From an uncultured Bacilli bacterium (GTDB taxonomy: Bacteria > Bacillota_I > Bacilli_A > RFN20 > CAG-826): DNA of 64,000 bases. Below are positions 17,454 to 25,519 of this stretch, in pieces. Location: assembly GCA_934140155.1 (NCBI GenBank), contig CAKPBC010000004.1, forward strand, positions 124,001 to 188,000. Direction: 5' to 3'. The notes beneath the pieces were generated by a model. That model saw only the letters and a list, made by a program, of their open reading frames with translations. It was not told where the DNA came from and did not search any database. The first letter of the stretch is position 1. Each line of letters opens with the position of its first letter. The position numbers and the translations under genes were made by a program.

Positions 17454-18868
17454 TTATTATCATCTTGAGCAAGTCTTGTTACTTGCTCTTTTTTTATAAA
17501 AACAAAATAAATTACACTTATTCCCATAATTAAAAAGCTAACTAGCCAAGCACTTGGCGTAGCAAAACAAATTCCTAAATAGGCTTTGTGACTAATTGGG
17601 TTACTAGCATCAATTAAACTAGGTAAAAATAAGCATATAGAAATTCTTGCTAATAATTCACCTATTCCGCTAATAAGAGGAATAAGTGGCTTTTTAATTC
17701 CTAATAAAGTGGATCTAAATGAGGTTAAGCAGCCTTGCAAAATTAGGCATGGTATCAATACTTTTAAATAAGTTGTAGCAAAATACATTACTTCTTCATT
17801 TACATCTTCTTTTGGTAAGAAAATATAAGGTGTATATTTATAAATGCTAAGTCCAACAATACCAACAATTAAATAAGCAATTAATACAATTGTTAATGAT
17901 GTCTTTATTCCATGCTTAATTCTAGTTTTGTTATTTGCCCCATAATTTTGAGACATAAAAGCTAAAGTTGTTGTTGAAAGTGAAGAAAATGGAATTGTTA
18001 AATATGTTTCAATTGGCGCATAACAACTTACTGCTTTAGTAGCAAAGCGTCCAAAGCCATTTATTGTTCTACTTTGTATAAAACTTCCAATAAATAAGAT
18101 TGACCATTGAAATCCTAATGGTAATCCCATTTTCAACAAGTCTTTAATAATATTTGTTTCTAGTTTTATCTCTTTAAGACCAAATTTAACAAAAGAGTAT
18201 TTTTTAAAAATATAAATAAAAGAAATTATAACATTAACTACATTTGATAATGCTGTTGCAATTGCCACACCTCGAGTATTTAATTTAATTACTCCAGTCA
18301 ATAAGAACGCAAAAGCAATATTACTTATTGTTGTAATAATGGATATAAATAAAGGAAAAACTGAATCACCCATGCCACGTAAAAAATTTGATAAATAATT
18401 GCTTAGTAACATAAAAATAAATGATAGTAAAATGATTTGATAGTATTGTTCAGCCATATCAACATATATAGCATCTACTTTTAGAAATGCAATTAAATCT
18501 TTATAAAATATTAGTCCAATAATAGTAATAATAATTCCTATTAAAAAGACCAAAAATAATGCATTAATAAATATCTTTTTGATGGCATTTTCATTATGTT
18601 CTCCTCTTTTATTAGCGGAAATTACTGAAAAGCCATTACTACATCCATATGCAAAATTAAATAAAATAACTGATATACTTCCTGTCGCACTAATGGAAGT
18701 AACAGCATTGCCACCCACTGTGACTTTAAGAACTAAAGAATTGATAAGCGAAAAAGCGTTAGATAATAGTAAAGATAAAAACACTGGTAAAGCAAATGCA
18801 AGCATTACTTTATAAGGTCTATTCTTTGTTAAATCTATTGGTTGAAATATTTTCTTAAAAACGTTCAT
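17450..18868 (-). CDS. MATE family efflux transporter
   Basis: A 472-aa membrane protein with about 12 hydrophobic segments in two similar halves (first: MLAFALPVFLSLLLSNAFSLINSLVL). It is full length for the MATE/DinF-type family, which exports drugs or metabolites in exchange for Na+ or H+. The start has a GAGGTGGAATT site. The conserved glycine-rich FLRGMGDS loop marks the family. The substrate is not predictable. It faces the dehydrogenase gene and overlaps it by 4 bp at the 3' end. Confidence 0.88.
   Translation of the reverse strand: MNVFKKIFQPIDLTKNRPYKVMLAFALPVFLSLLLSNAFSLINSLVLKVTVGGNAVTSISATGSISVILFNFAYGCSNGFSVISANKRGEHNENAIKKIFINALFLVFLIGIIITIIGLIFYKDLIAFLKVDAIYVDMAEQYYQIILLSFIFMLLSNYLSNFLRGMGDSVFPLFISIITTISNIAFAFLLTGVIKLNTRGVAIATALSNVVNVIISFIYIFKKYSFVKFGLKEIKLETNIIKDLLKMGLPLGFQWSILFIGSFIQSRTINGFGRFATKAVSCYAPIETYLTIPFSSLSTTTLAFMSQNYGANNKTRIKHGIKTSLTIVLIAYLIVGIVGLSIYKYTPYIFLPKEDVNEEVMYFATTYLKVLIPCLILQGCLTSFRSTLLGIKKPLIPLISGIGELLARISICLFLPSLIDASNPISHKAYLGICFATPSAWLVSFLIMGISVIYFVFIKKEQVTRLAQDDNN
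17467..17495 (+). terminator. Terminator of the dehydrogenase, inside the MATE coding end
   Basis: GAGCAAG (17467-17473) pairs with CTTGCTC (17482-17488), followed by seven T. It lies in the last codons of the convergent MATE gene. Confidence 0.8.
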
Positions 18869-19061
18869 AATTCCACCTCATCGGATGAATTATAAAACAA
18901 GAAAAATTTAATTCAATGTTGATTTATCTTATTTGATATTACTTTTGCATTAATGGCAATTTTAGGAGTTATTACATTGACTTATTCAACTAACAAATTC
19001 ACATAAATTCATATAATTTTACATAAACTATTGTAATTTGCTAATTCATAGCATAAACTAA

Positions 19062-19142
19062 TAGTGTCGGTAACGAAAAAGGTCAGTGGCTGTCACCACT
19101 GGCCTTATTAGTTGAAGAGAATATTTACTAGTGTCGGTAACG
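19062..19142. repeat. 14-bp direct repeats flanking a hairpin
   Basis: TAGTGTCGGTAACG occurs at 19062-19075 and again at 19129-19142. The two copies bracket the hairpin at 19081-19104. The second copy ends 7 bp past the 24-aa peptide stop. Confidence 0.7.
19076..19104 (-). terminator. Terminator downstream of the 24-aa hydrophobic peptide
   Basis: GGTCAGTGG (19081-19089) and CCACTGGCC (19096-19104) form a nine-bp stem with one wobble-type mismatch and a six-nt loop. On the minus strand it is followed by five T, so it ends the peptide transcript. Confidence 0.7.
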
Positions 19143-19149
19143 TTAGTTA

Positions 19150-19224
19150 CTATTTTTTATGCTTTTTTCCGTCTGTGACTAAGACAAGAATTATTACTAG
19201 AGCTATGAAAAGTAAGTATTCCAT
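19150..19224 (-). CDS. 24-aa hydrophobic basic-tailed peptide (candidate type I toxin)
   Basis: A 25-codon frame encodes MEYLLFIALVIILVLVTDG followed by KKHKK. It is a single membrane helix with a lysine-rich tail, the typical shape of small membrane toxins of type I toxin-antitoxin loci in Firmicutes. There is no strong ribosome site directly before the ATG; a leader frame with a good GGAGG site ends 14 bp upstream, so coupled translation is possible. A terminator and the direct repeats follow. No antisense RNA can be proven from sequence. Family membership not recognised. Confidence 0.45.
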   Translation of the reverse strand: MEYLLFIALVIILVLVTDGKKHKK

Positions 19225-19238
19225 GCTCAGATATATAA

Positions 19239-19289
19239 CTAAGTACCAACATTATTAAGTAAATACTCCTCCTTAATAATGATAAACAC
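19239..19289 (-). CDS. Short leader frame upstream of the hydrophobic peptide
   Basis: A 17-codon frame starts at GTG, seven bases after GGAGG, and would encode a 16-aa peptide ending in VGT, followed by a stop 14 bp before the hydrophobic peptide ATG. The start codon lies in the inverted repeat at 19281-19297. It may be a translational control element rather than a protein gene. Confidence 0.25.
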   Translation of the reverse strand: MFIIIKEEYLLNNVGT

Positions 19290-19434
19290 AGTTTATCCTC
19301 CTAACCGGCAGTCTTTTTCACCTGCTCATTAATAATATAGTGAGCGGTGTTTTATTTTCCGAAAAAAACTTAAAATATTTTAATTTAATAGTGACCAACA
19401 TTAACTTTTGGTTTAAAATAATGTAGGTGATTTT

Positions 19435-20016
19435 ATGGAACAAGTTTCAAAAACAGGATGGATTGAAGTTATATGCGGACCAATGTTTGCGGGTAAATCT
19501 GAAGAATTAATTCGTCGTATTAAAAGATTAGAATACGCAAAAAAAGACACACTAGTCTTTAAACCAAAAATTGATAATCGATATTCGGAAGATGAAATAG
19601 TATCACATTCTAAACGTCATACTAAATCAATTAATATTGAACATTCTAGTGATGTGTATAAACATTTAGCAAAAGCTAAACACGTAGACGCTATTGTGAT
19701 TGATGAAGTGCAATTTCTTGATGATGGTATCGTTGATGTATGTGATGATTTAGCTAATAAAGGAATTCGCGTTATTGTTGGCGGATTAGATACTGACTTT
19801 AAAGGTGATCCTTTTAAAAATGTTGCTAATTTACTTGCAAAAGCTGAATATATTACTAAATTAACCGCAATTTGCGTTAAGTGTGGTGCACCTGCAACAA
19901 AAACGCAAAGAATTGTTAATGGTGAACCAGCCAAAAAAGATGATCCAATCATTATCGTTGGCGCTAGCGAATGCTATGAGCCTAGATGTAGACACTGCCA
20001 TGAACTAAAAGAATAG
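19435..20016 (+). CDS. tdk: Thymidine kinase
   Basis: The 193-aa product is full length for type II thymidine kinase, which phosphorylates thymidine with ATP in nucleotide salvage. Visible features are the P-loop GPMFAGKS (15-22), the Walker B/catalytic segment VIDEVQFL with E91, and two cysteine pairs (C147/C150 and C185/C188) that bind the structural zinc. The start follows GTAGGTGATTTT. It is a single gene with its own terminator and faces the LysM-GH18 gene. Confidence 0.95.
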   Translation: MEQVSKTGWIEVICGPMFAGKSEELIRRIKRLEYAKKDTLVFKPKIDNRYSEDEIVSHSKRHTKSINIEHSSDVYKHLAKAKHVDAIVIDEVQFLDDGIVDVCDDLANKGIRVIVGGLDTDFKGDPFKNVANLLAKAEYITKLTAICVKCGAPATKTQRIVNGEPAKKDDPIIIVGASECYEPRCRHCHELKE

Positions 20017-20047
20017 TTGAGTCCAAAAAAGGATTCAACTATTTCTT
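20015..20047 (+). terminator. Terminator after thymidine kinase
   Basis: AGTTGAGTCC (20015-20024) pairs with GGATTCAACT (20031-20040) across an A6 loop, with a T-rich tail that overlaps the end of the convergent gene. The left arm starts in the tdk stop codon region. Confidence 0.7.
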
Positions 20048-21322
20048 TTTAACTATATATAAATTTGTAATAATCTCAAATATTGGTGCGTAATATTTAT
20101 TTAAACTCCAAACACTTATGCCACCTAAATCATATTGTTCAACTAGTTTTGCTTCTGCTTGAATACTTCTTGCATCAGTAAAATATACAATATGCTTTAC
20201 ACCATCGCTCGTATAGGTAAAGTATGGACTTTGTTGATATTCATCATATTGGATTATTGCATGATATTTTTTAGCTAGTTCTGGCATTGAACGATTATCT
20301 ACGGATTTAGCTTTTGATTTTCCTTGTTCATAAGGAAGAGTAAAATCATAACCATAGTTTGGATATCCTAATAAAATCTTACTTTTATCAATTACGCGTG
20401 TGGCATACTCCACAACTTTTTTTACTTCAGGAAGTGGCGCAACCGCCATTGGTGGTCCATAGGTATATCCCCATTCATAAGCCATTAAAATAACATAATC
20501 AGCAAGTTTACCAATTTTTTGATAATCATGTGCTTCATATAAAATTCCTTTTTGACTCGAAGAATATTTAGGTGCTAAAGCAACAAGAAGCGAAAAATCT
20601 CCTGCTTGTTTTATTGATTCACGTAATTTAGAAATAAAATCAATAAAACCGGCCATGTTTCTAGGATAAATATACTCAAAATCAACAATAACTCCAGAAT
20701 ATCTTGTATCACGAACTTTAACTGTTAAATCTTCAATAAGATTTTTTTGCATATCTTCATCTTTAAAAAGTTTATCAGCATAATCGGAAGAAAATGAACC
20801 TTTTTCATTTTGATTTGTAATTGTCAAAAGTGGCATTGTCTCATAGTATTTTGATAATTCGACTAAACGTTTATCATTTAAATCAATCAAATGACCATTT
20901 TCATCATAACGATAAGCAAATATTGATAAATATGTTAAATCCGTTAATGCATTTGCAACTTCTTCACTGCTACTAGTAGAATAAGCAAAACCATTTAAAG
21001 TAATGTTTTTTCTTGCTTCTTCATTAGGCTCAACATTTATTCTTTGACCAACATAAAGACGATAAGGTGGTTGTAATGTTGGGTTAAGATCTAATATTTC
21101 TAATAAAGGCATATTATTCTCTCTAGCTATTTTTGATAATGTATCACCTGGTTTTACAATATAAACACTATTAAAATCTGTTTCAATAATTAATGCTTGA
21201 CCAACAACTAAACTATTAACATTTTTAATATCATTAATTTCAATCAATTCATCTAAATCGACATTAAATTTTCTTGCAATACTTGTTAGCGTGTCACCTG
21301 GTTTAGTAACATAAATCTGCAT
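20039..21322 (-). CDS. LysM-GH18 cell-wall hydrolase (SleL/YaaH-like)
   Basis: Start chosen at ATG 21322, five bases after GGGTGA; a GTG three codons earlier overlaps that site. The 427-aa protein has two LysM modules (about 1-46 and 52-97, each beginning VKPGDTL-like), then a GH18 barrel (about 108-425) with the catalytic VDFEY (D214, E216) and LLGYPNYGYDFTLPY. There is no signal peptide, as in the spore-associated B. subtilis SleL/YaaH N-acetylglucosaminidases. The family binds and cleaves peptidoglycan. Whether this organism sporulates is not shown here. Confidence 0.87.
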   Translation of the reverse strand: MQIYVTKPGDTLTSIARKFNVDLDELIEINDIKNVNSLVVGQALIIETDFNSVYIVKPGDTLSKIARENNMPLLEILDLNPTLQPPYRLYVGQRINVEPNEEARKNITLNGFAYSTSSSEEVANALTDLTYLSIFAYRYDENGHLIDLNDKRLVELSKYYETMPLLTITNQNEKGSFSSDYADKLFKDEDMQKNLIEDLTVKVRDTRYSGVIVDFEYIYPRNMAGFIDFISKLRESIKQAGDFSLLVALAPKYSSSQKGILYEAHDYQKIGKLADYVILMAYEWGYTYGPPMAVAPLPEVKKVVEYATRVIDKSKILLGYPNYGYDFTLPYEQGKSKAKSVDNRSMPELAKKYHAIIQYDEYQQSPYFTYTSDGVKHIVYFTDARSIQAEAKLVEQYDLGGISVWSLNKYYAPIFEIITNLYIVKKK

Positions 21323-21429
21323 AATTATCACCCATAATTAAACTATGCATTTGCCTATTTTTTTGTGCATGTTTTATGTTTCTTTTATAAATTAATTATA
21401 AACAGCTATTCTTATTTATTTTGATATTA

Positions 21430-21468
21430 AAAAATAAAACGAACTCTACTAATTATAGTAAAAGTTCG
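21430..21468 (-). terminator. Terminator of locus C operon
   Basis: CGAACT (21440-21445) pairs with AGTTCG (21463-21468), with an inner ACT/AGT pairing. On the minus strand a TTTTATTTTTT tail follows. It is 31 bp after the last gene of the 11-gene operon. Confidence 0.75.
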
Positions 21469-21499
21469 CATTATTTAATATTTAATTTTATCTTTCTTT

Positions 21500-22453
21500 T
21501 TAATGCAACACATCAAAAGATAACATAGCATTAGCAAATAATTTTCCTAATTCTACCATTGCTAATGAATCATAATGACAATAATCAATACTATTAGTGG
21601 GTTCTTTATCGTATGAGAGATTATTTTGAATTGTATCGATATAGTAATTATTTTGCGCATCCAAAAGAGCATTTTCTTTCTTTCCATTATTAATTATCGA
21701 ATAATTAGCCCAATAAGGAGAAATGCCACCTGAAATAAATTTAATTTTATTATCTCCTTCTTCCATATAATAATTAAATTCTTCTCTTAAATCATTTATA
21801 AAATTCAATTCATTATTTTTATATTGATTTGCATAGTAACCACCATCCGATTCTCCTTGCATCCAACAAATTCCTTTAATAAATGGATAATAGTTTTGAT
21901 CTTCTAATTCTTTTAGACATTGATGTATATACTCTACCATACCACTATAAAGTACACCTACAGGCATAGTTTCTGTTGCACTACTAGGTGATAACCAATC
22001 GCGTTGAAGAGTGGTCCCACCACTAGCATATTTAATAATAAATAAATCTCGTTCAAAATTTTTAGTTTCAAAAATTTCATTCATACCAACTTCTGGTCCA
22101 AATCTTTCAAAATCATATCCCATTCCCAAACGAATTGATGAAAAAGTTTTTGATTCATTAAGATGAGCATTATCCATAGCATTACAGCGAAATTTAATCT
22201 TAGTTTTTGAACTATGTGCTTCAAAATATTTATCAAATAAAGCTTGATTTTTTTCCATAAGCATACGATTCCAAGTATTTCCTTCAGCATTAGATTGGCC
22301 ACACAAAATAATTACATTAGCCTCTTTCATGACTGGTTCAATGCTCGTTGTTGGATTTTTATTTGATGTTGAAGCTGAGGTATTAGAACATCCACATATC
22401 ATAAACATTATTAAGCTTAATGGAAATAATGTATTTTTTCTTGTTATTTTCAT
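21500..22453 (-). CDS. SGNH/SASA-type acetyl esterase lipoprotein
   Basis: A 317-aa lipoprotein with a hydrophobic signal ending MICGC. The catalytic domain fills the rest: VIILCGQSNAEGN with nucleophile S54, RFGPEVGMNEIF, KYASGGTTLQRDW, CWMQGESDG and the C-terminal DYCHYDSLAM with the Asp-His pair. The same blocks occur in the esterase domain of the 818-aa protein in locus B, so the two are paralogues. Such enzymes remove acetyl groups from xylan, pectin or sialic acids. It is the last gene of locus C. Confidence 0.82.
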   Translation of the reverse strand: MKITRKNTLFPLSLIMFMICGCSNTSASTSNKNPTTSIEPVMKEANVIILCGQSNAEGNTWNRMLMEKNQALFDKYFEAHSSKTKIKFRCNAMDNAHLNESKTFSSIRLGMGYDFERFGPEVGMNEIFETKNFERDLFIIKYASGGTTLQRDWLSPSSATETMPVGVLYSGMVEYIHQCLKELEDQNYYPFIKGICWMQGESDGGYYANQYKNNELNFINDLREEFNYYMEEGDNKIKFISGGISPYWANYSIINNGKKENALLDAQNNYYIDTIQNNLSYDKEPTNSIDYCHYDSLAMVELGKLFANAMLSFDVLH

Positions 22454-22465
22454 TGTTTTTCTCCT

Positions 22466-23308
22466 TTAATTTTGGCTATTTTCCATTTTGGAATGATAAG
22501 GATAAAGTACTAATCGCTCATTCCCATCAAAAGTATTTGGTGCATGAAATGTAATAATCTTTTGACCATCTTTTTCAAACACCATTGCATGTCCACCATC
22601 ATCACTATAAATTGGTTGGTCTTCTTGAATCCATGGTCCTTTAATAGACTTACTTCGACACACCCCGATAGCGTAACCAGTTTTTGAATAACTCGACCAA
22701 ATCATTTCTAAACAATCTTTTTGTTTGATAATAAATGGCCCGTCTGTCACATAATTATTTTTACCCTGAAAAGCTATTGGCCATTTAGCATCTTTTGCGG
22801 AAAACAACACTTTTGGTTCACCTACTGAATGCGTTAAATCATCAGATAATTGCATTAGACAAATTGTACCATTACCGATTTGTAACCATTCATGGCAAAA
22901 AATTAAATAAGGAATTCCATCCTCTATCCAAAGCGTGCCATCTAAACATTCCCAATTTTGTGGCGTGATTGCGTGATTAGATAAACAAACAAAATTACCA
23001 TCAGGATTATCAGAAATAAAAATTTGTGTTCCACGACAGCAATTATCCGATTTGCAAGAAGCAAACAAATAATACTTATTTTTGTATTTGTGCATTTCTG
23101 GTGCCCAAAAATCTTTATTACCCCAAAAATGAGAATTTCCTTTAAATATAGTAATTGGTTCTGAAAATTCTTCTAAATTTTTTGATTTATACACAACAAA
23201 TGATGGATATAAATCTTCTTTTTTTTGATAAGATGAATATAAATAATAAATTCCATCTTCAAAATAAATATACGGATCCCGAATATAAAGATTTTCTTTT
23301 TTTATCAT
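22466..23308 (-). CDS. Cytoplasmic GH43-type glycoside hydrolase
   Basis: A 280-aa protein without a signal peptide, the size of a lone GH43 five-bladed propeller. The first acidic site is in IRDPYIYFEDGIYYLYSSY; FWAPEMHKYKNKYYLFAS is a family hallmark; the middle Asp is in CLDGTLW; the Glu is probably in FCHEWLQIGNGT. It would act on imported arabino- or xylo-oligosaccharides. It lies 15 bp downstream of the alpha-galactosidase and 12 bp upstream of the esterase in one operon. Confidence 0.8.
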   Translation of the reverse strand: MIKKENLYIRDPYIYFEDGIYYLYSSYQKKEDLYPSFVVYKSKNLEEFSEPITIFKGNSHFWGNKDFWAPEMHKYKNKYYLFASCKSDNCCRGTQIFISDNPDGNFVCLSNHAITPQNWECLDGTLWIEDGIPYLIFCHEWLQIGNGTICLMQLSDDLTHSVGEPKVLFSAKDAKWPIAFQGKNNYVTDGPFIIKQKDCLEMIWSSYSKTGYAIGVCRSKSIKGPWIQEDQPIYSDDGGHAMVFEKDGQKIITFHAPNTFDGNERLVLYPYHSKMENSQN

Positions 23309-23323
23309 AAATTCACCCTCTAC

Positions 23324-25519
23324 TCAGTCCTTAACCTTATCAAATGTTATAATAATAGTTTCAAACTCTTCTAACCATTTAATAAGATTGATACCTATTA
23401 AACGAATTTGTTTGCCAGAATATATTTTCTTATCCCATGAATTTTGATATAAAGAATCATCATCTAGCCCATCAAATTTTAAAAATCTAGACAAATTACT
23501 TTCTCGTCTTTTATTAAAGAAAATAGCAATAGCTTTTTCTTTGTTTTTTGCCACACATATCATCGACATATGATTACTTTCATAAGGAGATTCCATACGA
23601 TATAAATCACCATTTTGAATACAATCTAAATGATATTTTTTGTAAATTATTGCAGCTTCATTAATTTGTTTGATATCTTCTTTAGTTAAATTAAGCGGGT
23701 TCATTTCATAACCATATGTTCCAAAAAGTGCAATTGCGCATTTAGCAGAATATGGTAATAATGCTCCTGTAAAAGCATGTGAACCAATACAAGATAATGG
23801 ATAAGCATATGTAGAAGCATAATTAATAAATACTCTTTCTACTGCATCATTAGAATCACTTGCTTGAATTTGAGGGCAATAATAAAGCATTCCCATGTCA
23901 AAACGTCCACCACCAGAAGCACAATGTTCAAATAAAATGTTAGGATAACGATTCACCAGCATTTCATAAAGATGGTATGACCCTTCCATAAAACGATGGT
24001 ATACTTCTCCTTGATGTTTTACATTTAAAGTTGGTGAATAAACTTCACTTAAGCAACGATTAAAATCAATTTTTACGTAATCAATTTTATAGTTATCAAG
24101 CAAATTACAAATTTGTGCATAAACATTTTCTATTGCTTCTTTATTTGTCATATCAAGTACAAGTTGATGTCTTCCTAAAGAAATATTTATTCCCGGTAGT
24201 CCTAAAGCATATTCCGGATGTTCTTGATAAAGTTTTGAGTTAAACGAAATCATTTCTGGTTCTAACCAAATTCCAAATTTAATATTATTGCGATGGCAAG
24301 TTTCAATAATTTTATTTAAATCAATTTTTTTAGTATTGACCCACCAATCACCTAAAGATGTTGTGTCATCATTTCTTTCCCCAAACCAACCATCATCTAA
24401 CACAAATAATTCAGTATTTAATATTTTAGAATGTTCAATGAAGTCGCAAACTTTTTTGGTGTCAAAATCAAATGTCGTGCCTTCCCATGAATTAAATAAA
24501 ATACCTCTTTCAATAAATGTATAAGGCGAACGATTAATATGATTACGTACAAAATCATGTAAAGTTCTAGATAATTTTCCGCGTCCATTAGAAGAATAAG
24601 AGATAATAACTTCTGGCAAGAATAATTTTTCATTTTCATCTAAACAATAAGAAAAATCTTCATCATTTATCCCTAATAAAATACGAGTAGAATTCCATTT
24701 ATTAACATCAATTTCAAAAACAAAATTACTAGAATACATTAAAGAAATTGCAAATGCTTCTCCCGTGTTTTCATTTGTATCAGGTCTTTCTAAGAAAAAC
24801 ACCGGATTCTCGTTATGTGAAGTAAATCCATAGTTTGATTGAATTCGTTCTTTCCCATCATGTATTTTTCTTCGACAAATATTCTTTTCTTTGCACCAAT
24901 CACCATAAAAATGCGTTAATGTATAATTATCATCTGGCAAATCAAGTGTCATAGAGTAAGCTCTTATAACATTAAATGAGTTTTTCCCTTTGTTTTCAAT
25001 ATAGGCACTTCTAGTAATGACATCTAAATTTTCAAAAATTGTATAAAACACATGAACATAAGCTTCACTTAATTCATCTTTTAAAACAATTTCTAATGTC
25101 ATGCATTCTCCTTCTTTCCCAAACGAAGAAGGAAGTGTTGCAATACCCTGTTTACCATTAATAATTTGGTGCGACTGATAAATAAATTTTGTATAATTTG
25201 TATTTATATTAGGTTTATTAATAACAATTTGCGCTCCTCTTTTATCAAATCCACCATGAACAGGAAGTTCCATCATTGAAAAATCTTCATAATAATTGAA
25301 ATTTGTCCAAGGAACCATTTTTTCTAAGTTAGTTTTTTTATCTAAATATTGCCAACCCCATTCCCCTCTTGAAGTAATATTTTTTAAATCTAAATTTTCT
25401 ATGTATGTACCAAAGTAAAAGTGTTGTAAATAATTAAAGTCATTTACTCCTAAATAGTAAGAAATTCTCTTGTTAGATAAATGAAAGTATTTTTCTTTCT
25501 CATTATAATAAATCAACAT
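23324..25519 (-). CDS. GH36 alpha-galactosidase
   Basis: The 731-aa product matches full-length bacterial GH36 alpha-galactosidases (about 720-750). It has an N-terminal beta-sandwich, then the barrel motifs LFVLDDGWFGERND, KFGIWLEPEMIS, YVKIDFN (nucleophile Asp near 485) and HCASGGGRFD followed by ASDSND (acid/base Asp near 554). No signal peptide is seen, so it acts in the cytoplasm on imported galactosides such as raffinose-type or galactomannan-derived sugars. Its start codon lies 17 bp inside the end of the ABC ATPase gene and has its own GAGGAAGTG site. Confidence 0.93.
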   Translation of the reverse strand: MLIYYNEKEKYFHLSNKRISYYLGVNDFNYLQHFYFGTYIENLDLKNITSRGEWGWQYLDKKTNLEKMVPWTNFNYYEDFSMMELPVHGGFDKRGAQIVINKPNINTNYTKFIYQSHQIINGKQGIATLPSSFGKEGECMTLEIVLKDELSEAYVHVFYTIFENLDVITRSAYIENKGKNSFNVIRAYSMTLDLPDDNYTLTHFYGDWCKEKNICRRKIHDGKERIQSNYGFTSHNENPVFFLERPDTNENTGEAFAISLMYSSNFVFEIDVNKWNSTRILLGINDEDFSYCLDENEKLFLPEVIISYSSNGRGKLSRTLHDFVRNHINRSPYTFIERGILFNSWEGTTFDFDTKKVCDFIEHSKILNTELFVLDDGWFGERNDDTTSLGDWWVNTKKIDLNKIIETCHRNNIKFGIWLEPEMISFNSKLYQEHPEYALGLPGINISLGRHQLVLDMTNKEAIENVYAQICNLLDNYKIDYVKIDFNRCLSEVYSPTLNVKHQGEVYHRFMEGSYHLYEMLVNRYPNILFEHCASGGGRFDMGMLYYCPQIQASDSNDAVERVFINYASTYAYPLSCIGSHAFTGALLPYSAKCAIALFGTYGYEMNPLNLTKEDIKQINEAAIIYKKYHLDCIQNGDLYRMESPYESNHMSMICVAKNKEKAIAIFFNKRRESNLSRFLKFDGLDDDSLYQNSWDKKIYSGKQIRLIGINLIKWLEEFETIIITFDKVKD

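Larger units (their letters stand above)
18869..19434. other. 566-bp region between MATE and thymidine kinase genes
   Basis: No long frame is seen. On the minus strand there is a compact set: two Shine-Dalgarno-like runs (at about 19296-19301 and 19266-19274), an inverted repeat GATAAACACAGTTTATC (19281-19297), a 16-codon leader frame starting GTG (19239-19289) and a 24-aa hydrophobic peptide (19150-19224). A terminator hairpin flanked by 14-bp direct repeats follows at 19062-19142. The right end holds the promoter region of the thymidine kinase gene. Confidence 0.6.
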
